Shown: positions 52,450 through 61,573, counted from the stretch's first letter. The stretch is 64,000 nt of DNA from Paracoccaceae bacterium (GCA_024304985.1 JAMWZC010000009.1:124001-188000), one strand, 5' to 3'. Notes: generated by a model from the letters alone, not told the origin. Made by a program: numbers and translations.

Positions 52450-53315
52450 CAGCCCAGCCCCTTGGCCAGTTGCGCCATGCCCAGATAGCGGTTGTAGATC
52501 GCCACCAGCACGCCCAGCACCATCAGCAGGAGCAGCGACAGCGCCGATCCCAATGGCCAGTTGAGCTGCGTGATGATCGCCTCGAACACCAGATTGGCGA
52601 ACATCGCATCGCGCGGACCGCCCAGCACCAAGGGCGTGATATAGGTCCCTGCCCCCAGCACGAAGCAGAGCAGCCCCCCTGCGGCGAGGCCGGGCAGCGA
52701 CAAGGGCAACGTGACCTGAAGGAAGGATTGCCACCGCGTCGCCCCCAGCGATGTGGCGGCGTCTTCGAGATTGGTGTCGATCCCCTCAAGGCTTACATAG
52801 ACGTTCAGCACCATGAAGGGCAGGAGGAAATGGACAAGGCCAAGGATCACGGCGGCCTCGTTATAGAGCATCTGGAGCGGTTCCGAGATCACGCCCAGCG
52901 CCATCAGGCCGGTGTTGACCGCGCCGGATGCGCCCAGAATGTTGATCCAGCTCATCGTGCGGATGATGTAGCTGATCCAGAAGGGCAGCATCAGCAGCAG
53001 GAGCAGGATCATCTTGTTGCCCTTGGACCGTGCGATGAAATAGGCCGCCGGATAGCCCAGAAGCGCACAGAGGACGGTGGTGATCGCGGCAATCTTCAGC
53101 GTGTTCAGCAGGATGTAGCGATAGAAGGGATCGCTCAGCGCCTTGATCCAGTTGTCCAGATGAAAGCCCGTCGTATCGGCGCCGGTGGCCGAGCGCAGCC
53201 AGAAGGAATAGACGACGATGAAGAGCAGCGGCACGAACAGCAGCAAGGCCACCGCCCCGAGGGCCGGGGACAGCAGGATCCAGGGCTGACGCGCTTCGCG
53301 CCGTTCGATGCTCAT
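52449..53315 (-). CDS. ABC transporter permease (PotB type)
   Basis: A 288-residue permease with six predicted helices. The EAA loop reads EDAATSLGATRWQSFLQVTL. The start at 53315 has GGAG upstream; the frame remains open to 53405, but that segment is the divergent promoter. It is the first gene of the seven-gene leftward operon (two permeases, binding protein, ATPase, aminotransferase, BKACE, amidohydrolase). Confidence 0.93.
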   Translation of the reverse strand: MSIERREARQPWILLSPALGAVALLLFVPLLFIVVYSFWLRSATGADTTGFHLDNWIKALSDPFYRYILLNTLKIAAITTVLCALLGYPAAYFIARSKGNKMILLLLLMLPFWISYIIRTMSWINILGASGAVNTGLMALGVISEPLQMLYNEAAVILGLVHFLLPFMVLNVYVSLEGIDTNLEDAATSLGATRWQSFLQVTLPLSLPGLAAGGLLCFVLGAGTYITPLVLGGPRDAMFANLVFEAIITQLNWPLGSALSLLLLMVLGVLVAIYNRYLGMAQLAKGLG

Positions 53316-53361
53316 GCCGGGTGCTCCGTTGGTCAGGGAAAGATTGACAGAGCGGCCCGCA

Positions 53362-53405
53362 TTGATCCAATAGATAGTCGAGATAATGAATATAGATTGA
53401 ATCAA
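53362..53405. promoter_or_regulatory. inverted repeat between potB-type gene and lysR
   Basis: TTGATCCAAT (53362-53371) faces ATTGAATCAA (53396-53405), matching at 9 of 10 positions across 24 nt. The gap is AT-rich and the second arm ends on the first base of the lysR start codon. A LysR dimer-of-dimers site controlling both directions is the likely role. Confidence 0.6.
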
Positions 53406-54358
53406 TGAATACAGCGCCCGACAAGCTGGCCCGCGATCTGGACTGGAACCTGCTGCGCACCTTTGTGGTGGTGGCCGATGCCGGGTCGATCACCCGTGCG
53501 GCCGAGGTGCTGGGGCTGCAACAGCCCAGCGTCTCCAGCGCGCTCAAGCGGCTGGAGGGGCATCTGGGGCGGCAGTTGATCGACCGCAAGCCGGGGCGAT
53601 TCGCCCTGACCGAGGCGGGGCGGCTGCTCTATGACGAGGCGGTCGATATCAACGGCGCGATCCTGCGGATCGGGACGGCGATCCGCGAGGTGCAGGAGGA
53701 GGTGCAGGGCCATGTCACCATCGCCATTGCCAGCCACGTGGTCTGTCCCCTGCTGAATGATGCGCTGCGCGAGTTTCACGCACGCCATCCGGCGGCGACG
53801 CTGTCCATCGACGTCAGTTCCAGCCGCGAGGCGTTGGACAAGCTGTTGGCGCGGCGGGCGTCCTTTGCCGTCTGTCTGGTCAGGGACCGCAACCCCAAGC
53901 TGGAATATCGCCGCCTGTTCCGCGAGTTCTTCGGCCTGTTCTGCGGCCCCTCGCATCCGCTGTTCGGGCGCAAGGGGCTGTCGACGACCGAACTGGCGGG
54001 GCAACCGTCGGTCAGTTTCGTGACGGATCAGATGAATGACGCGCTGCGCCCGGTGACGCTGATGCGGGCGGCGGCGGGGCTGGAGGATCGCGTGGTGGGC
54101 TCGTCCTCGAATCTGGAAGAGGTGCGGCGGATGATCGTGGCGGGGCTGGGGATCGGCCCCCTGCCCCTGCATGTGGTGCGCGAGGATGTGGCGATGGGGC
54201 GGTTGTGGCGGCTGCCCCCCTATGAGGAGCCGCCCGCAATTGACGTGCATGTGGTCTGGAACCCCCGCGCGCGGGTGAACCGGGCCGAGGCGTCCTTGCT
54301 GCAAGGGTTGCTGGACAAGATCGAGCAGACGCCCGAGGCGGACCGCATCTATGCGTGA
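53405..54358 (+). CDS. LysR family transcriptional regulator
   Basis: A 317-residue LysR regulator. The helix-turn-helix is at about 27-46 (SITRAAEVLGLQQPSVSSAL), and the effector-binding domain covers about 100-300. It is divergent from the ABC/aminotransferase/BKACE operon with an inverted repeat in the 89-bp gap, so it is the probable controller of that operon. The ligand is unknown. Confidence 0.93.
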   Translation: MNTAPDKLARDLDWNLLRTFVVVADAGSITRAAEVLGLQQPSVSSALKRLEGHLGRQLIDRKPGRFALTEAGRLLYDEAVDINGAILRIGTAIREVQEEVQGHVTIAIASHVVCPLLNDALREFHARHPAATLSIDVSSSREALDKLLARRASFAVCLVRDRNPKLEYRRLFREFFGLFCGPSHPLFGRKGLSTTELAGQPSVSFVTDQMNDALRPVTLMRAAAGLEDRVVGSSSNLEEVRRMIVAGLGIGPLPLHVVREDVAMGRLWRLPPYEEPPAIDVHVVWNPRARVNRAEASLLQGLLDKIEQTPEADRIYA

Positions 54359-54559
54359 AGCCGCAAGCGCGGGGCGCGGGGCGCAAGGTCCATTCTCCGC
54401 CGATGTGATACAGGCGATGCGTCAGCCGCCCTTGACGGGGCGGCCTGCAACAGAAAGAAACGGCGCAGACCGAAGTCGCAGAATGTCCCGGTGCCAGAGG
54501 CGGGATCACGCCACCTGCATTGCGCCTGTCCCATCCGACCTTCCCCCAAGGAGAGACCC

Positions 54560-56857
54560 ATGAAATTCCGATTTCCCATCGTCATCATCGACGAAGACTT
54601 CCGCTCTGAAAACTCCTCGGGGCTTGGCATCCGCGCCATGGCCGAGGCGATCGAGAAGGAAGGCTTCGAGGTGCTGGGTGTGACCAGCTATGGCGATCTG
54701 TCGAAATTCGCGCAGCAGCAGTCGCGCGCCAGCGCCTTTGTGCTGTCCATCGACGATGAGGAATTCAGCCCCGGCCCCGATCTTGATCCGGCCGTCGTGA
54801 ATCTGCGCAACTTCATCGAGGAGGTGCGCTGGAAGAACGAGGATGTGCCGATCTATGTCTATGGCGAGACCAAGACCAGCCGCCATCTGCCCAATGACAT
54901 TCTGCGCGAGTTGCACGGCTTCATCCACATGTTCGAGGATACGCCCGAATTCGTGGCGCGCCACATCATCCGCGAGGCCAAGACCTATCTGGAGGGCATC
55001 CAGCCGCCATTCTTCAAGGCGCTGCTGGATTATGCCGAGGATGGGTCATACTCGTGGCATTGCCCCGGCCATTCGGGCGGGGTGGCTTTCCTGAAAAGCC
55101 CCATCGGGCAGATGTATCACCAGTTCTATGGCGAGAACATGCTGCGCGCCGATGTCTGCAATTCGGTCGAGGAGCTGGGGCAGCTTCTGGACCATAACGG
55201 CGCCATCGGCGCGTCCGAGCGCAATGCGGCGCGGATCTTCAATGCGGATCACTGTTTCTTTGTGACCAATGGCACATCGACCTCGAACAAGATGGTCTGG
55301 CATCACACGGTCGCCCCCGGTGACGTGGTGGTGGTGGACCGCAACTGCCACAAGTCGATCCTGCACAGCATCATCATGACGGGCGCGATCCCGGTGTTCC
55401 TGAAGCCCACGCGCAACCATTGGGGCATCATCGGCCCGATCCAGCAGAGCGCCTTCGAGGTCGAGGCGATCAAGGCGCGTATCCGCGCCAATCCGCTGCT
55501 GGAAGGGGTCGATCCCGACACGGTGAAGCCGCGTATCATGACGCTGACTCAATCCACCTATGACGGGGTGCTGTATAACACCGAGACGATCAAGGGCCTT
55601 CTGGACGGCTATGTGGACAACCTGCATTTCGACGAGGCGTGGTTGCCGCATGCGTCCTTTCATCCGTTCTATGGCAATTTCCATTCGATGGGGCGCAAGC
55701 GCGCGCGGCCGAAACATTCGGTGACCTATGCCACGCAATCGCTGCACAAGCTGTTGGCGGGGATCAGTCAGGCAAGCCATGTTCTGGTGCAGGACAGTCA
55801 GGACACGCCGCTGGATCGGCACCTGTTCAATGAGGCTTACCTCATGCACACCTCGACCAGCCCGCAATACAGCATCATCGCCAGCTGCGACGTGGCGGCC
55901 GCGATGATGGAGCCGCCGGGCGGCACGGCACTGGTCGAGGAAAGCATCGTCGAGTCGCTGGATTTCCGCCGCGCCATGCGCAAGGTCGATGAGGAATATG
56001 GCGACGACGACTGGTGGTTCAAGGTCTGGGGGCCGGACGACCTGACCGAGGAAGGGATCGGCAACACCAAGGATTGGGTGCTGAAGCGGACCGATGCCGA
56101 TGGCGTGCAGCCCGCCGACGGCGAGGACAGCTGGCATGGCTTTGGCGACATGGCTCCCGGCTTCAACATGCTGGACCCGATCAAGGCGACGATCATCACG
56201 CCCGGCCTCAATCTGGACGGGCGGTTCGAGGAGACGGGCATCCCCGCGTCCATCGTGACCAAATATCTGGTCGAGCATGGTGTGGTCGTGGAAAAGACCG
56301 GCCTTTACAGCTTTTTCATCATGTTCACGATCGGGATCACCAAGGGCCGCTGGAACACGCTTCTGACCGCGTTGCAGCAGTTCAAGGACGATCACGCCAA
56401 GAACCAGCCGATGTGGCGTGCCATGCCCGAATTCTGCGCCAAGCATCCGCGCTATGAAAACATGGGCCTGCGCGATCTGTGCCAGCATGTGCATCGGCAA
56501 TATGCCAAATATGACGTGGCGCGCCTGTCGACCGAGATCTATCTGAGCGACCTGACACCTGCCATGAAGCCCAGCGATGCCTATGCCCATATCGCGCGGC
56601 GCACCACGCAGCGGGTACCGATCGACGCGTTGGAAGGGCGGATCACCACCAGCCTTGTGACGCCCTATCCGCCGGGTATTCCCCTGCTGATCCCCGGTGA
56701 GGTCTTCAACCGCAAGATCGTGGACTACCTCAAGTTCAACCGGGAATTCGCCCGCGAATGTCCGGGGTTCGAGACCGACATCCACGGTCTGGTGCAGGAA
56801 GTGGGCGAGGATGGCACGGTCCGCTATTTCGCGGATTGCGTCGCGGAAGAGAGCTGA
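54560..56857 (+). CDS. Orn/Lys/Arg decarboxylase (large, PLP-dependent, with N-terminal wing)
   Basis: A 765-residue fold-type I decarboxylase. It has the N-terminal response-regulator-like wing domain (1-130, starting FRFPIVIIDEDF). The large PLP domain contains TNGTSTSNKMV, LHFDEAWLPHASFHP and the Schiff-base Lys in ATQSLHKLLAGISQ. The C-terminal domain follows. It decarboxylates a basic amino acid to a diamine (cadaverine, putrescine or agmatine); the substrate cannot be decided here. AAGGAGAG precedes the ATG at 54560. It stands alone behind a 200-bp leader in which nothing specific was found. Confidence 0.92.
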   Translation: MKFRFPIVIIDEDFRSENSSGLGIRAMAEAIEKEGFEVLGVTSYGDLSKFAQQQSRASAFVLSIDDEEFSPGPDLDPAVVNLRNFIEEVRWKNEDVPIYVYGETKTSRHLPNDILRELHGFIHMFEDTPEFVARHIIREAKTYLEGIQPPFFKALLDYAEDGSYSWHCPGHSGGVAFLKSPIGQMYHQFYGENMLRADVCNSVEELGQLLDHNGAIGASERNAARIFNADHCFFVTNGTSTSNKMVWHHTVAPGDVVVVDRNCHKSILHSIIMTGAIPVFLKPTRNHWGIIGPIQQSAFEVEAIKARIRANPLLEGVDPDTVKPRIMTLTQSTYDGVLYNTETIKGLLDGYVDNLHFDEAWLPHASFHPFYGNFHSMGRKRARPKHSVTYATQSLHKLLAGISQASHVLVQDSQDTPLDRHLFNEAYLMHTSTSPQYSIIASCDVAAAMMEPPGGTALVEESIVESLDFRRAMRKVDEEYGDDDWWFKVWGPDDLTEEGIGNTKDWVLKRTDADGVQPADGEDSWHGFGDMAPGFNMLDPIKATIITPGLNLDGRFEETGIPASIVTKYLVEHGVVVEKTGLYSFFIMFTIGITKGRWNTLLTALQQFKDDHAKNQPMWRAMPEFCAKHPRYENMGLRDLCQHVHRQYAKYDVARLSTEIYLSDLTPAMKPSDAYAHIARRTTQRVPIDALEGRITTSLVTPYPPGIPLLIPGEVFNRKIVDYLKFNREFARECPGFETDIHGLVQEVGEDGTVRYFADCVAEES

Positions 56858-56869
56858 TTTCACGCAAAA

Positions 56870-56893
56870 CTCCGGCCCCCTGCGGGGCCGGAG
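56870..56893 (+). terminator. hairpin after the decarboxylase gene
   Basis: CTCCGGCCCC (56870-56879) pairs perfectly with GGGGCCGGAG (56884-56893), loop CTGC. The 3' side is TTCCTGTCTTG, a weak T-run. Confidence 0.65.
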
Positions 56894-57100
56894 CTTCCTG
56901 TCTTGCTGTCGGTCAGGCCATACCACCGCGACCCGCCGCAGACAGGCGGCGGATCGCGCGGGATGCTGATGTCAGGGACGCCGGGTGGGAGGAAATCCGG
57001 CTGGGCTGTCACGGCGCAAATGGCTTGTCCCGACAGGGGACTGCGGTGCCTTGGTCGGTCAGACACAGGGTCCGGCCTCTGGCCCGCAGGGGTGGCGTAA

Positions 57101-57241
57101 TTACTCTTGCGCTTCCTGCGACTCTTCCGTGATCGCATCACCCGCCGAGGACAGGTCACGCCCTGCACCTTCAACGGTTTCGCAAGCTATCAACGTGCCG
57201 AAGGCCAGCAAGGCCAGAACCATTTTCGTCATCTGCATCAT
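57101..57241 (-). CDS. entericidin A/B-like small lipoprotein
   Basis: A 46-residue lipoprotein: a short signal (MTKMVLALLAFGTLIAC) with lipobox LIAC (Cys20), then ETVEGAGRDLSSAGDAI, the small helix typical of the entericidin EcnA/EcnB family. AAGGAGTGAC precedes the tandem ATG codons. Entericidins are envelope lipoproteins linked to stationary-phase lysis or membrane stress; in alphaproteobacteria the role is unproven. It is monocistronic and converges with the decarboxylase gene. Confidence 0.85.
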   Translation of the reverse strand: MMQMTKMVLALLAFGTLIACETVEGAGRDLSSAGDAITEESQEAQE

Positions 57242-57258
57242 GTCACTCCTTGAATACG

Positions 57259-57274
57259 ACCGCTTTGCAGCGGT
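57259..57274 (-). terminator. small hairpin after gntR
   Basis: ACCGCT (57259-57264) pairs with AGCGGT (57269-57274), loop TTGC, in the 98-bp gap between gntR and the entericidin gene. No T-run on the minus strand. Confidence 0.35.
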
Positions 57275-57339
57275 TACAGATCACACAACGCATTAGGATC
57301 GTTTCGGTTCCGCAAGATCGCAGGACCGGCATGCCCGCT

Positions 57340-58053
57340 TCATGTTCCGGGTTCGGGCGTGTGGGGCGTGGCGAAAACGATGGACCCAGCCTTCGCGGCG
57401 CTTGTGGTGATGTGGCCGCCGAGCAATGCACAGGCCGCGTCCGCCTTGCCGGCAAGGGCGTGATCGCGCAACCGCACATGTTCGTCCGCGCTGCGCCGGA
57501 GCCATTCCACCTGATCCGCACATGTTTCCGCATGGGCCATCAGACGATAGCGGCGCGTCAGGTCGTAGAGTGTCGACACCGTCTGGATCAGACGCGGCGA
57601 GGCGCAGTTGCCGATCAGCGCCAGATGGAATTGGCGGTTGCGTTCGTCCCATGCAATGGCCGCGTTGGCAGGGTCTTGCGCCATCTCTGCCTCGGCCTCG
57701 CTGAGCGCATGATGCGCGGCGACGACGCTGGATCGCCAGTCCGTGCTGGTTCTGGCAATCGACCAGCGCAGGCCCAGCTGTTCCAGCTCGGCGCGCAGGC
57801 GGCTTGTATCGTGAAGTTCGTCCAGCGATGACGCGAGAACGCGAAAACCCTTGTTGTCCTCGGCGGTCACATAGCCCTCGCCAGCCAGGTGGGCCAGCGC
57901 TTCGCGAATGGTTGGATGGGATACCTTTCTTTCGCGCTTGATCGCCTCGATGTTCAGCCGCGCACCCGGCGGGATGACGCCAAGCACGATATCGCGGCGC
58001 AGTTTCGCAGAAAGGTCACTGGTCACTGTACTGGATACCGGCGTTTGCATCAC
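57340..58053 (-). CDS. GntR family transcriptional regulator, FCD domain
   Basis: A 237-residue FadR/FCD-type regulator. The winged helix is at about 30-70 (IKRERKVSHPTIREALAHLA), and the all-helical FCD effector domain (about 80-220) has metal-site candidates in WDERNRQFHLALIG and DEHVRLRDHALAG. It is divergent from the second TAXI-TRAP system and probably controls it; palindromes and direct repeats lie in the gap. Either of two adjacent Met codons could be the start. Confidence 0.92.
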   Translation of the reverse strand: MMQTPVSSTVTSDLSAKLRRDIVLGVIPPGARLNIEAIKRERKVSHPTIREALAHLAGEGYVTAEDNKGFRVLASSLDELHDTSRLRAELEQLGLRWSIARTSTDWRSSVVAAHHALSEAEAEMAQDPANAAIAWDERNRQFHLALIGNCASPRLIQTVSTLYDLTRRYRLMAHAETCADQVEWLRRSADEHVRLRDHALAGKADAACALLGGHITTSAAKAGSIVFATPHTPEPGT

Positions 58054-58103
58054 GGCCTCTCCTGAGCAGCGTTCCGGGGTGGTGCGGAAATCAGGCCTTA
58101 TAA

Positions 58104-58154
58104 CCCCATCGGGGCGATCATAAGATGATCACGCCATTTTGTCGATCACGCCAT
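58104..58154. promoter_or_regulatory. operator-like repeats in the gntR/TAXI divergent gap
   Basis: CCCC-ATC-GGGG (58104-58114), GATCAT-AAG-ATGATC (58116-58130) and two direct copies of GATCACGCCAT (58127-58137 and 58144-58154, 17 bp apart). They lie 50-100 bp upstream of gntR. Confidence 0.5.
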
Positions 58155-58265
58155 CGGGTCGCATGTCGCGTCGAGGGGGTCTGCCTGATCGCCGCAGGCG
58201 CGATCCGGTCAGCGGTGGCGATGTGCCCTGGCGACCTGTCGCGTTCCAGAAACCATCTAGCAATC

Positions 58266-58286
58266 CATATTTCGCATCGTAATATG
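58266..58286 (+). promoter_or_regulatory. AT-rich inverted repeat upstream of TAXI gene 2
   Basis: CATATT (58266-58271) faces AATATG (58281-58286). TAATAT at 58280-58285 could also be the -10 box of the TAXI operon. Confidence 0.35.
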
Positions 58287-58323
58287 ATTTCATGAATGAC
58301 CAACTTAAAAAGGAGAATGGTTC

Positions 58324-59334
58324 ATGTTTACCACGTTCAAGACTGTTGCCGCGGCGGCAGTCACGTCTTTGACAGTTTCGCTGGCATTGCCCGCACACGC
58401 ACAGGACCTGAGTTTTTTCACCATCGGCACCGGCGGCACAGCCGCTACCTACTATCCCGTGGGCGGAGTGATTGCGAACGCGATTTCCAACCCGCCGGGG
58501 TCGCGCGCCTGTGACGAAGGCGGCAGCTGCGGCGTGCCTGGCCTGATCGCGTCGGCCGTATCGTCGCGCGGGTCCGTGGACAACGTCAATGCCATCGTGT
58601 CCGGTCTGCGCAACTCTGGTTTCGCGCAGTCGGACGTGGCCTATTGGGCCTATACCGGCACAGGCACCATGGAAGGCCAGCCCCCTGCGGAAAGCCTGCG
58701 GGCCATCGCCGCTTTGTTTCCCGAGCATATTCACCTTGTGGCGCTGGCCGACAGCGGCATCAACTCTGTCGCCGATCTGGCGGGCAAGCGCGTCAGCCTG
58801 GATGAACCCGGATCGGGCACCTATGTCGATGCCAACCTGATCCTGACCGCGGCTGGCCTTGGCGCGGACGACTACAAGGCCGAGGCGCTGAAACCGGACG
58901 CGGCAAGCGACGCATTGCGCAATGGCCAGATCGACGCCTTCTTCTTTGTCGGTGGTTATCCGACGGGCGCCATTGTGGAACTGGCCTCGGCCGTGGATAT
59001 CAAGCTGGTCCCCATCGACGGGGAAGCAGCGGAATCATTGATCGCCGAATACGGTTTCTTTGCGCAATCCGACATTCCGGCCGATGCCTATGAAGGCGTG
59101 GGCGCCACGACAACTGTGGCGGTCGGCGCGCAGTGGATCACCTCGGCCAACGAGGACGAGGAACTGATCTATCAGATCACGAAGGCGCTTTGGAACGAAA
59201 AGACCCGCGTGCTGCTGGATGTGGGCCACGCCAAGGGCGCGTCGATCACCATTGAAACCGCGCTGGACGGCATCGGCATCCCGCTGCATCCGGGTGCAGA
59301 GCGCTATTACAAGGAAGCGGGTCTGCTCCAATAA
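58324..59334 (+). CDS. TAXI family TRAP transporter solute-binding protein (system 2)
   Basis: A 336-residue periplasmic binding protein with a signal peptide (1-26, ending LPAHAQ) and the TAXI start FFTIGTGGTAATYYPVGG. It differs from the 4121 protein by an insert with two cysteines (RACDEGGSCGVPG), which could form a disulfide in the periplasm. The GKRVSLDEPGSGTY loop is the ligand-site equivalent. AAAAAGGAG precedes the ATG. The operon is divergent from a GntR/FCD regulator. Confidence 0.93.
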   Translation: MFTTFKTVAAAAVTSLTVSLALPAHAQDLSFFTIGTGGTAATYYPVGGVIANAISNPPGSRACDEGGSCGVPGLIASAVSSRGSVDNVNAIVSGLRNSGFAQSDVAYWAYTGTGTMEGQPPAESLRAIAALFPEHIHLVALADSGINSVADLAGKRVSLDEPGSGTYVDANLILTAAGLGADDYKAEALKPDAASDALRNGQIDAFFFVGGYPTGAIVELASAVDIKLVPIDGEAAESLIAEYGFFAQSDIPADAYEGVGATTTVAVGAQWITSANEDEELIYQITKALWNEKTRVLLDVGHAKGASITIETALDGIGIPLHPGAERYYKEAGLLQ

Positions 59335-59347
59335 GAACCGGCACGAC

Positions 59348-59389
59348 AACGGCTTGCCTGAAGGACCAAGGCAAGCCGTTTCATTTTTC
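59348..59389 (+). terminator. intra-operon terminator between TAXI protein and permease (system 2)
   Basis: A perfect 12-bp stem, AACGGCTTGCCT (59348-59359) with AGGCAAGCCGTT (59369-59380), followed by TCATTTTT. It lies 13 bp after the binding-protein stop and 14 bp before the permease start, so most transcripts should end here. Confidence 0.85.
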
Positions 59390-59402
59390 AGGGGAACGAC
59401 AG

Positions 59403-61427
59403 ATGACACAGACGGCACTCAGCCCGGAAGAACTTGCGGAGATCGAGCGCAAGCATGATCCCGAGACGGCTTTCCGCGCCACCGGGCGCGGGATCGGCGT
59501 GGTGATCACCGCCGGACTGGTGGCCATGTCGGTCTATCACTTCTATGCGGCGGGCTTTGGCCTGATCCAGGAACTGACCCATCGCGGTATCCATCTGGCC
59601 TTTGTGCTGGGCCTTGTCTTTCTGCTGTTCTCGTGGCGCAAGACCCTGACGACCGAGGTGGCCCCTGCGGCCTGGTATCGGTTCGAGGGTGTCGCCATCG
59701 TCGATATCGTGCTTGCGGTTCTGGGCGTGGCTGCGGCGATGTATCTGCCGCTGCTGCCCTCGGCGGATCTGGCCCAAAGGGTTGGCAACCCGTCGCCCGG
59801 CGACGTCTTCATGGGATCGGCCCTGCTTCTTCTGGTGCTTGAGGCGACACGGCGTTCGGTGGGACTGACGCTGCCGCTGATCGGCATGGCCTTCATTGTC
59901 TTTGCGATATTCGGCCCCTGGATGCCCGGCGCGTTGAAGCATGGCGGAGCGAGTTGGGCGGGGCTGATCAACCACCTCTACATGACCAACCAGGGGATCT
60001 ATGGCATCGCCATCGGGGTCATGGCAAAATACGTATTTCTTTTCATCCTGTTTGGCGTGCTGGCAACACGCATCGGTCTGGGGCAGCTGTTCATTGACCT
60101 GGCCATGGTTCTTGCGGGGCGCTATGCGGGCGGCCCTGCCAAGGTCGCGATCTTTTCCAGCGCGTTCATGGGCACGATCTCGGGTTCTTCCATCGCGAAT
60201 ACCGTCACAACCGGCGCGCTGACGATTCCGGCGATGAAGAAGGTGGGCTACCCTGCCCGCTTCGCCGCCGCGGTCGAGGCGACGTCATCCACCGGTGGTC
60301 AGATCACCCCGCCGATTCTGGGGGCTGCCGCCTTCATCATGGTGGAATATCTGGAGATGCCGCTGCGCGACATTCTGGCGGCCGCATTGTTTCCGGCGAT
60401 GCTGCACTATTTCGGCATCCTCATCATGGTCCATCTCGAGGCCAAGCGGCTGGGGCTGCGCGGCCTGCGCGCGGACGAGCTTCCCGTCGCGCGGCAGGTG
60501 TTGCGGCAGAACTGGATGTCGCTCGTGCCGCTGGTCATCCTCGTCTATTTCATCCTCAGCGGGCGGACACCGGATTTTGCTGCGGTCTATGGCATCATCG
60601 CCTGCGTGGTGATCGGGTTCCTCAATCCGATGAACCGCCTGACCCTCATGGATCTGGTGCAGGCCCTGTCGGCTGGCGCGCGCAACACATTGGCCGTTGG
60701 CGCGGCCGCAGCCACCGTCGGCATCGTCGTGGGCGTCGTCACGCTGACCGGCGTCGGCTTCCGGCTGGGCTATGTCGTCGTGCAGACCGCCACCGACCTT
60801 GGGTCCGTGATCAGCCAGATCTGGCCCTTTGCCTATTTTTCCGTGACGGAATGGACCTTGTTCGTGACCTTGCTGCTGATCGCATGCGCCTGCATCATCA
60901 TGGGCGCGGGCATCCCCACGACAGCAACCTATATCATCCTCGTCGCTGTCGCCGCCCCGGCCCTGGCGCAACTGGGGGTCGAGCCGCTGGTGTCGCATTT
61001 CTTCGTCTTCTACTACGGTGTGCTGGCCGACATTACCCCGCCGGTGGCGCTTGCGGCCTATGCGGCGGCGGGGATCGCAGGCTCGAACCCCTTCCAGACC
61101 GGGAACACAGCGTTCCGGCTGGGCATCGCCAAGGCGCTGGTACCCTTCGTCTTTGTCTACTCGCCCTCGCTCCTGCTGGTGGCGGAGGGCTTCACCTGGT
61201 CCGATTTCGGGATCACGCTGGCTGGGGCGATGATCGGGATCGGGCTGCTTGGGGCGGCGTTTTCCGGTTACATGCTGGCCCCGCTGCGCCGGGTCGAGCG
61301 CTGGTATCTGGGTCTTGTCTCGCTCTTGTTCGTGGCGCCGGGTCTGGTGTCGATGGCCGCCGGTGCAGTCCTGTTCGCGCCGGTTCTCTGGCTACAGCTG
61401 AGGGCGCGCAGGCAGCTGACGGCCTGA
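59403..61427 (+). CDS. TRAP transporter fused permease (4TM/12TM), system 2
   Basis: A 674-residue fused permease, parallel to the one at 5617: GTISGSSIANTVTTGALTIP and SSTGGQITPPILGAAAFI in the centre and ADITPPVALAAYAAAGIAG near the end. It works with the 58324 binding protein. AGGGGAACGAC precedes the ATG. Unlike system 1 there is no DUF1850 gene between the two. Confidence 0.93.
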   Translation: MTQTALSPEELAEIERKHDPETAFRATGRGIGVVITAGLVAMSVYHFYAAGFGLIQELTHRGIHLAFVLGLVFLLFSWRKTLTTEVAPAAWYRFEGVAIVDIVLAVLGVAAAMYLPLLPSADLAQRVGNPSPGDVFMGSALLLLVLEATRRSVGLTLPLIGMAFIVFAIFGPWMPGALKHGGASWAGLINHLYMTNQGIYGIAIGVMAKYVFLFILFGVLATRIGLGQLFIDLAMVLAGRYAGGPAKVAIFSSAFMGTISGSSIANTVTTGALTIPAMKKVGYPARFAAAVEATSSTGGQITPPILGAAAFIMVEYLEMPLRDILAAALFPAMLHYFGILIMVHLEAKRLGLRGLRADELPVARQVLRQNWMSLVPLVILVYFILSGRTPDFAAVYGIIACVVIGFLNPMNRLTLMDLVQALSAGARNTLAVGAAAATVGIVVGVVTLTGVGFRLGYVVVQTATDLGSVISQIWPFAYFSVTEWTLFVTLLLIACACIIMGAGIPTTATYIILVAVAAPALAQLGVEPLVSHFFVFYYGVLADITPPVALAAYAAAGIAGSNPFQTGNTAFRLGIAKALVPFVFVYSPSLLLVAEGFTWSDFGITLAGAMIGIGLLGAAFSGYMLAPLRRVERWYLGLVSLLFVAPGLVSMAAGAVLFAPVLWLQLRARRQLTA

Positions 61428-61435
61428 CGCATCGC

Positions 61436-61460
61436 GGGGGGGGGCAGACCGCCCCCTTTG
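61436..61460 (+). terminator. terminator after TRAP permease 2
   Basis: GGGGGC (61440-61445) pairs with GCCCCC (61451-61456), followed by TTTG. It is the last element before the base composition falls. Confidence 0.65.
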
Positions 61461-61573
61461 GCCGCGACCGCCCGTGGAGGCATCCGCACATCGCGCCAGA
61501 TCCCCCGCGATGCAAGGAAAACAACGAGATACAGGGTGTAAGGTGGCGGAGACGATGCCCGCCATAAAGACGA

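Noticed and set aside
56894-57100. A 65-codon open frame behind the decarboxylase
   Set aside because: No ribosome-binding site, random-looking composition, overlaps the end of the entericidin transcript.
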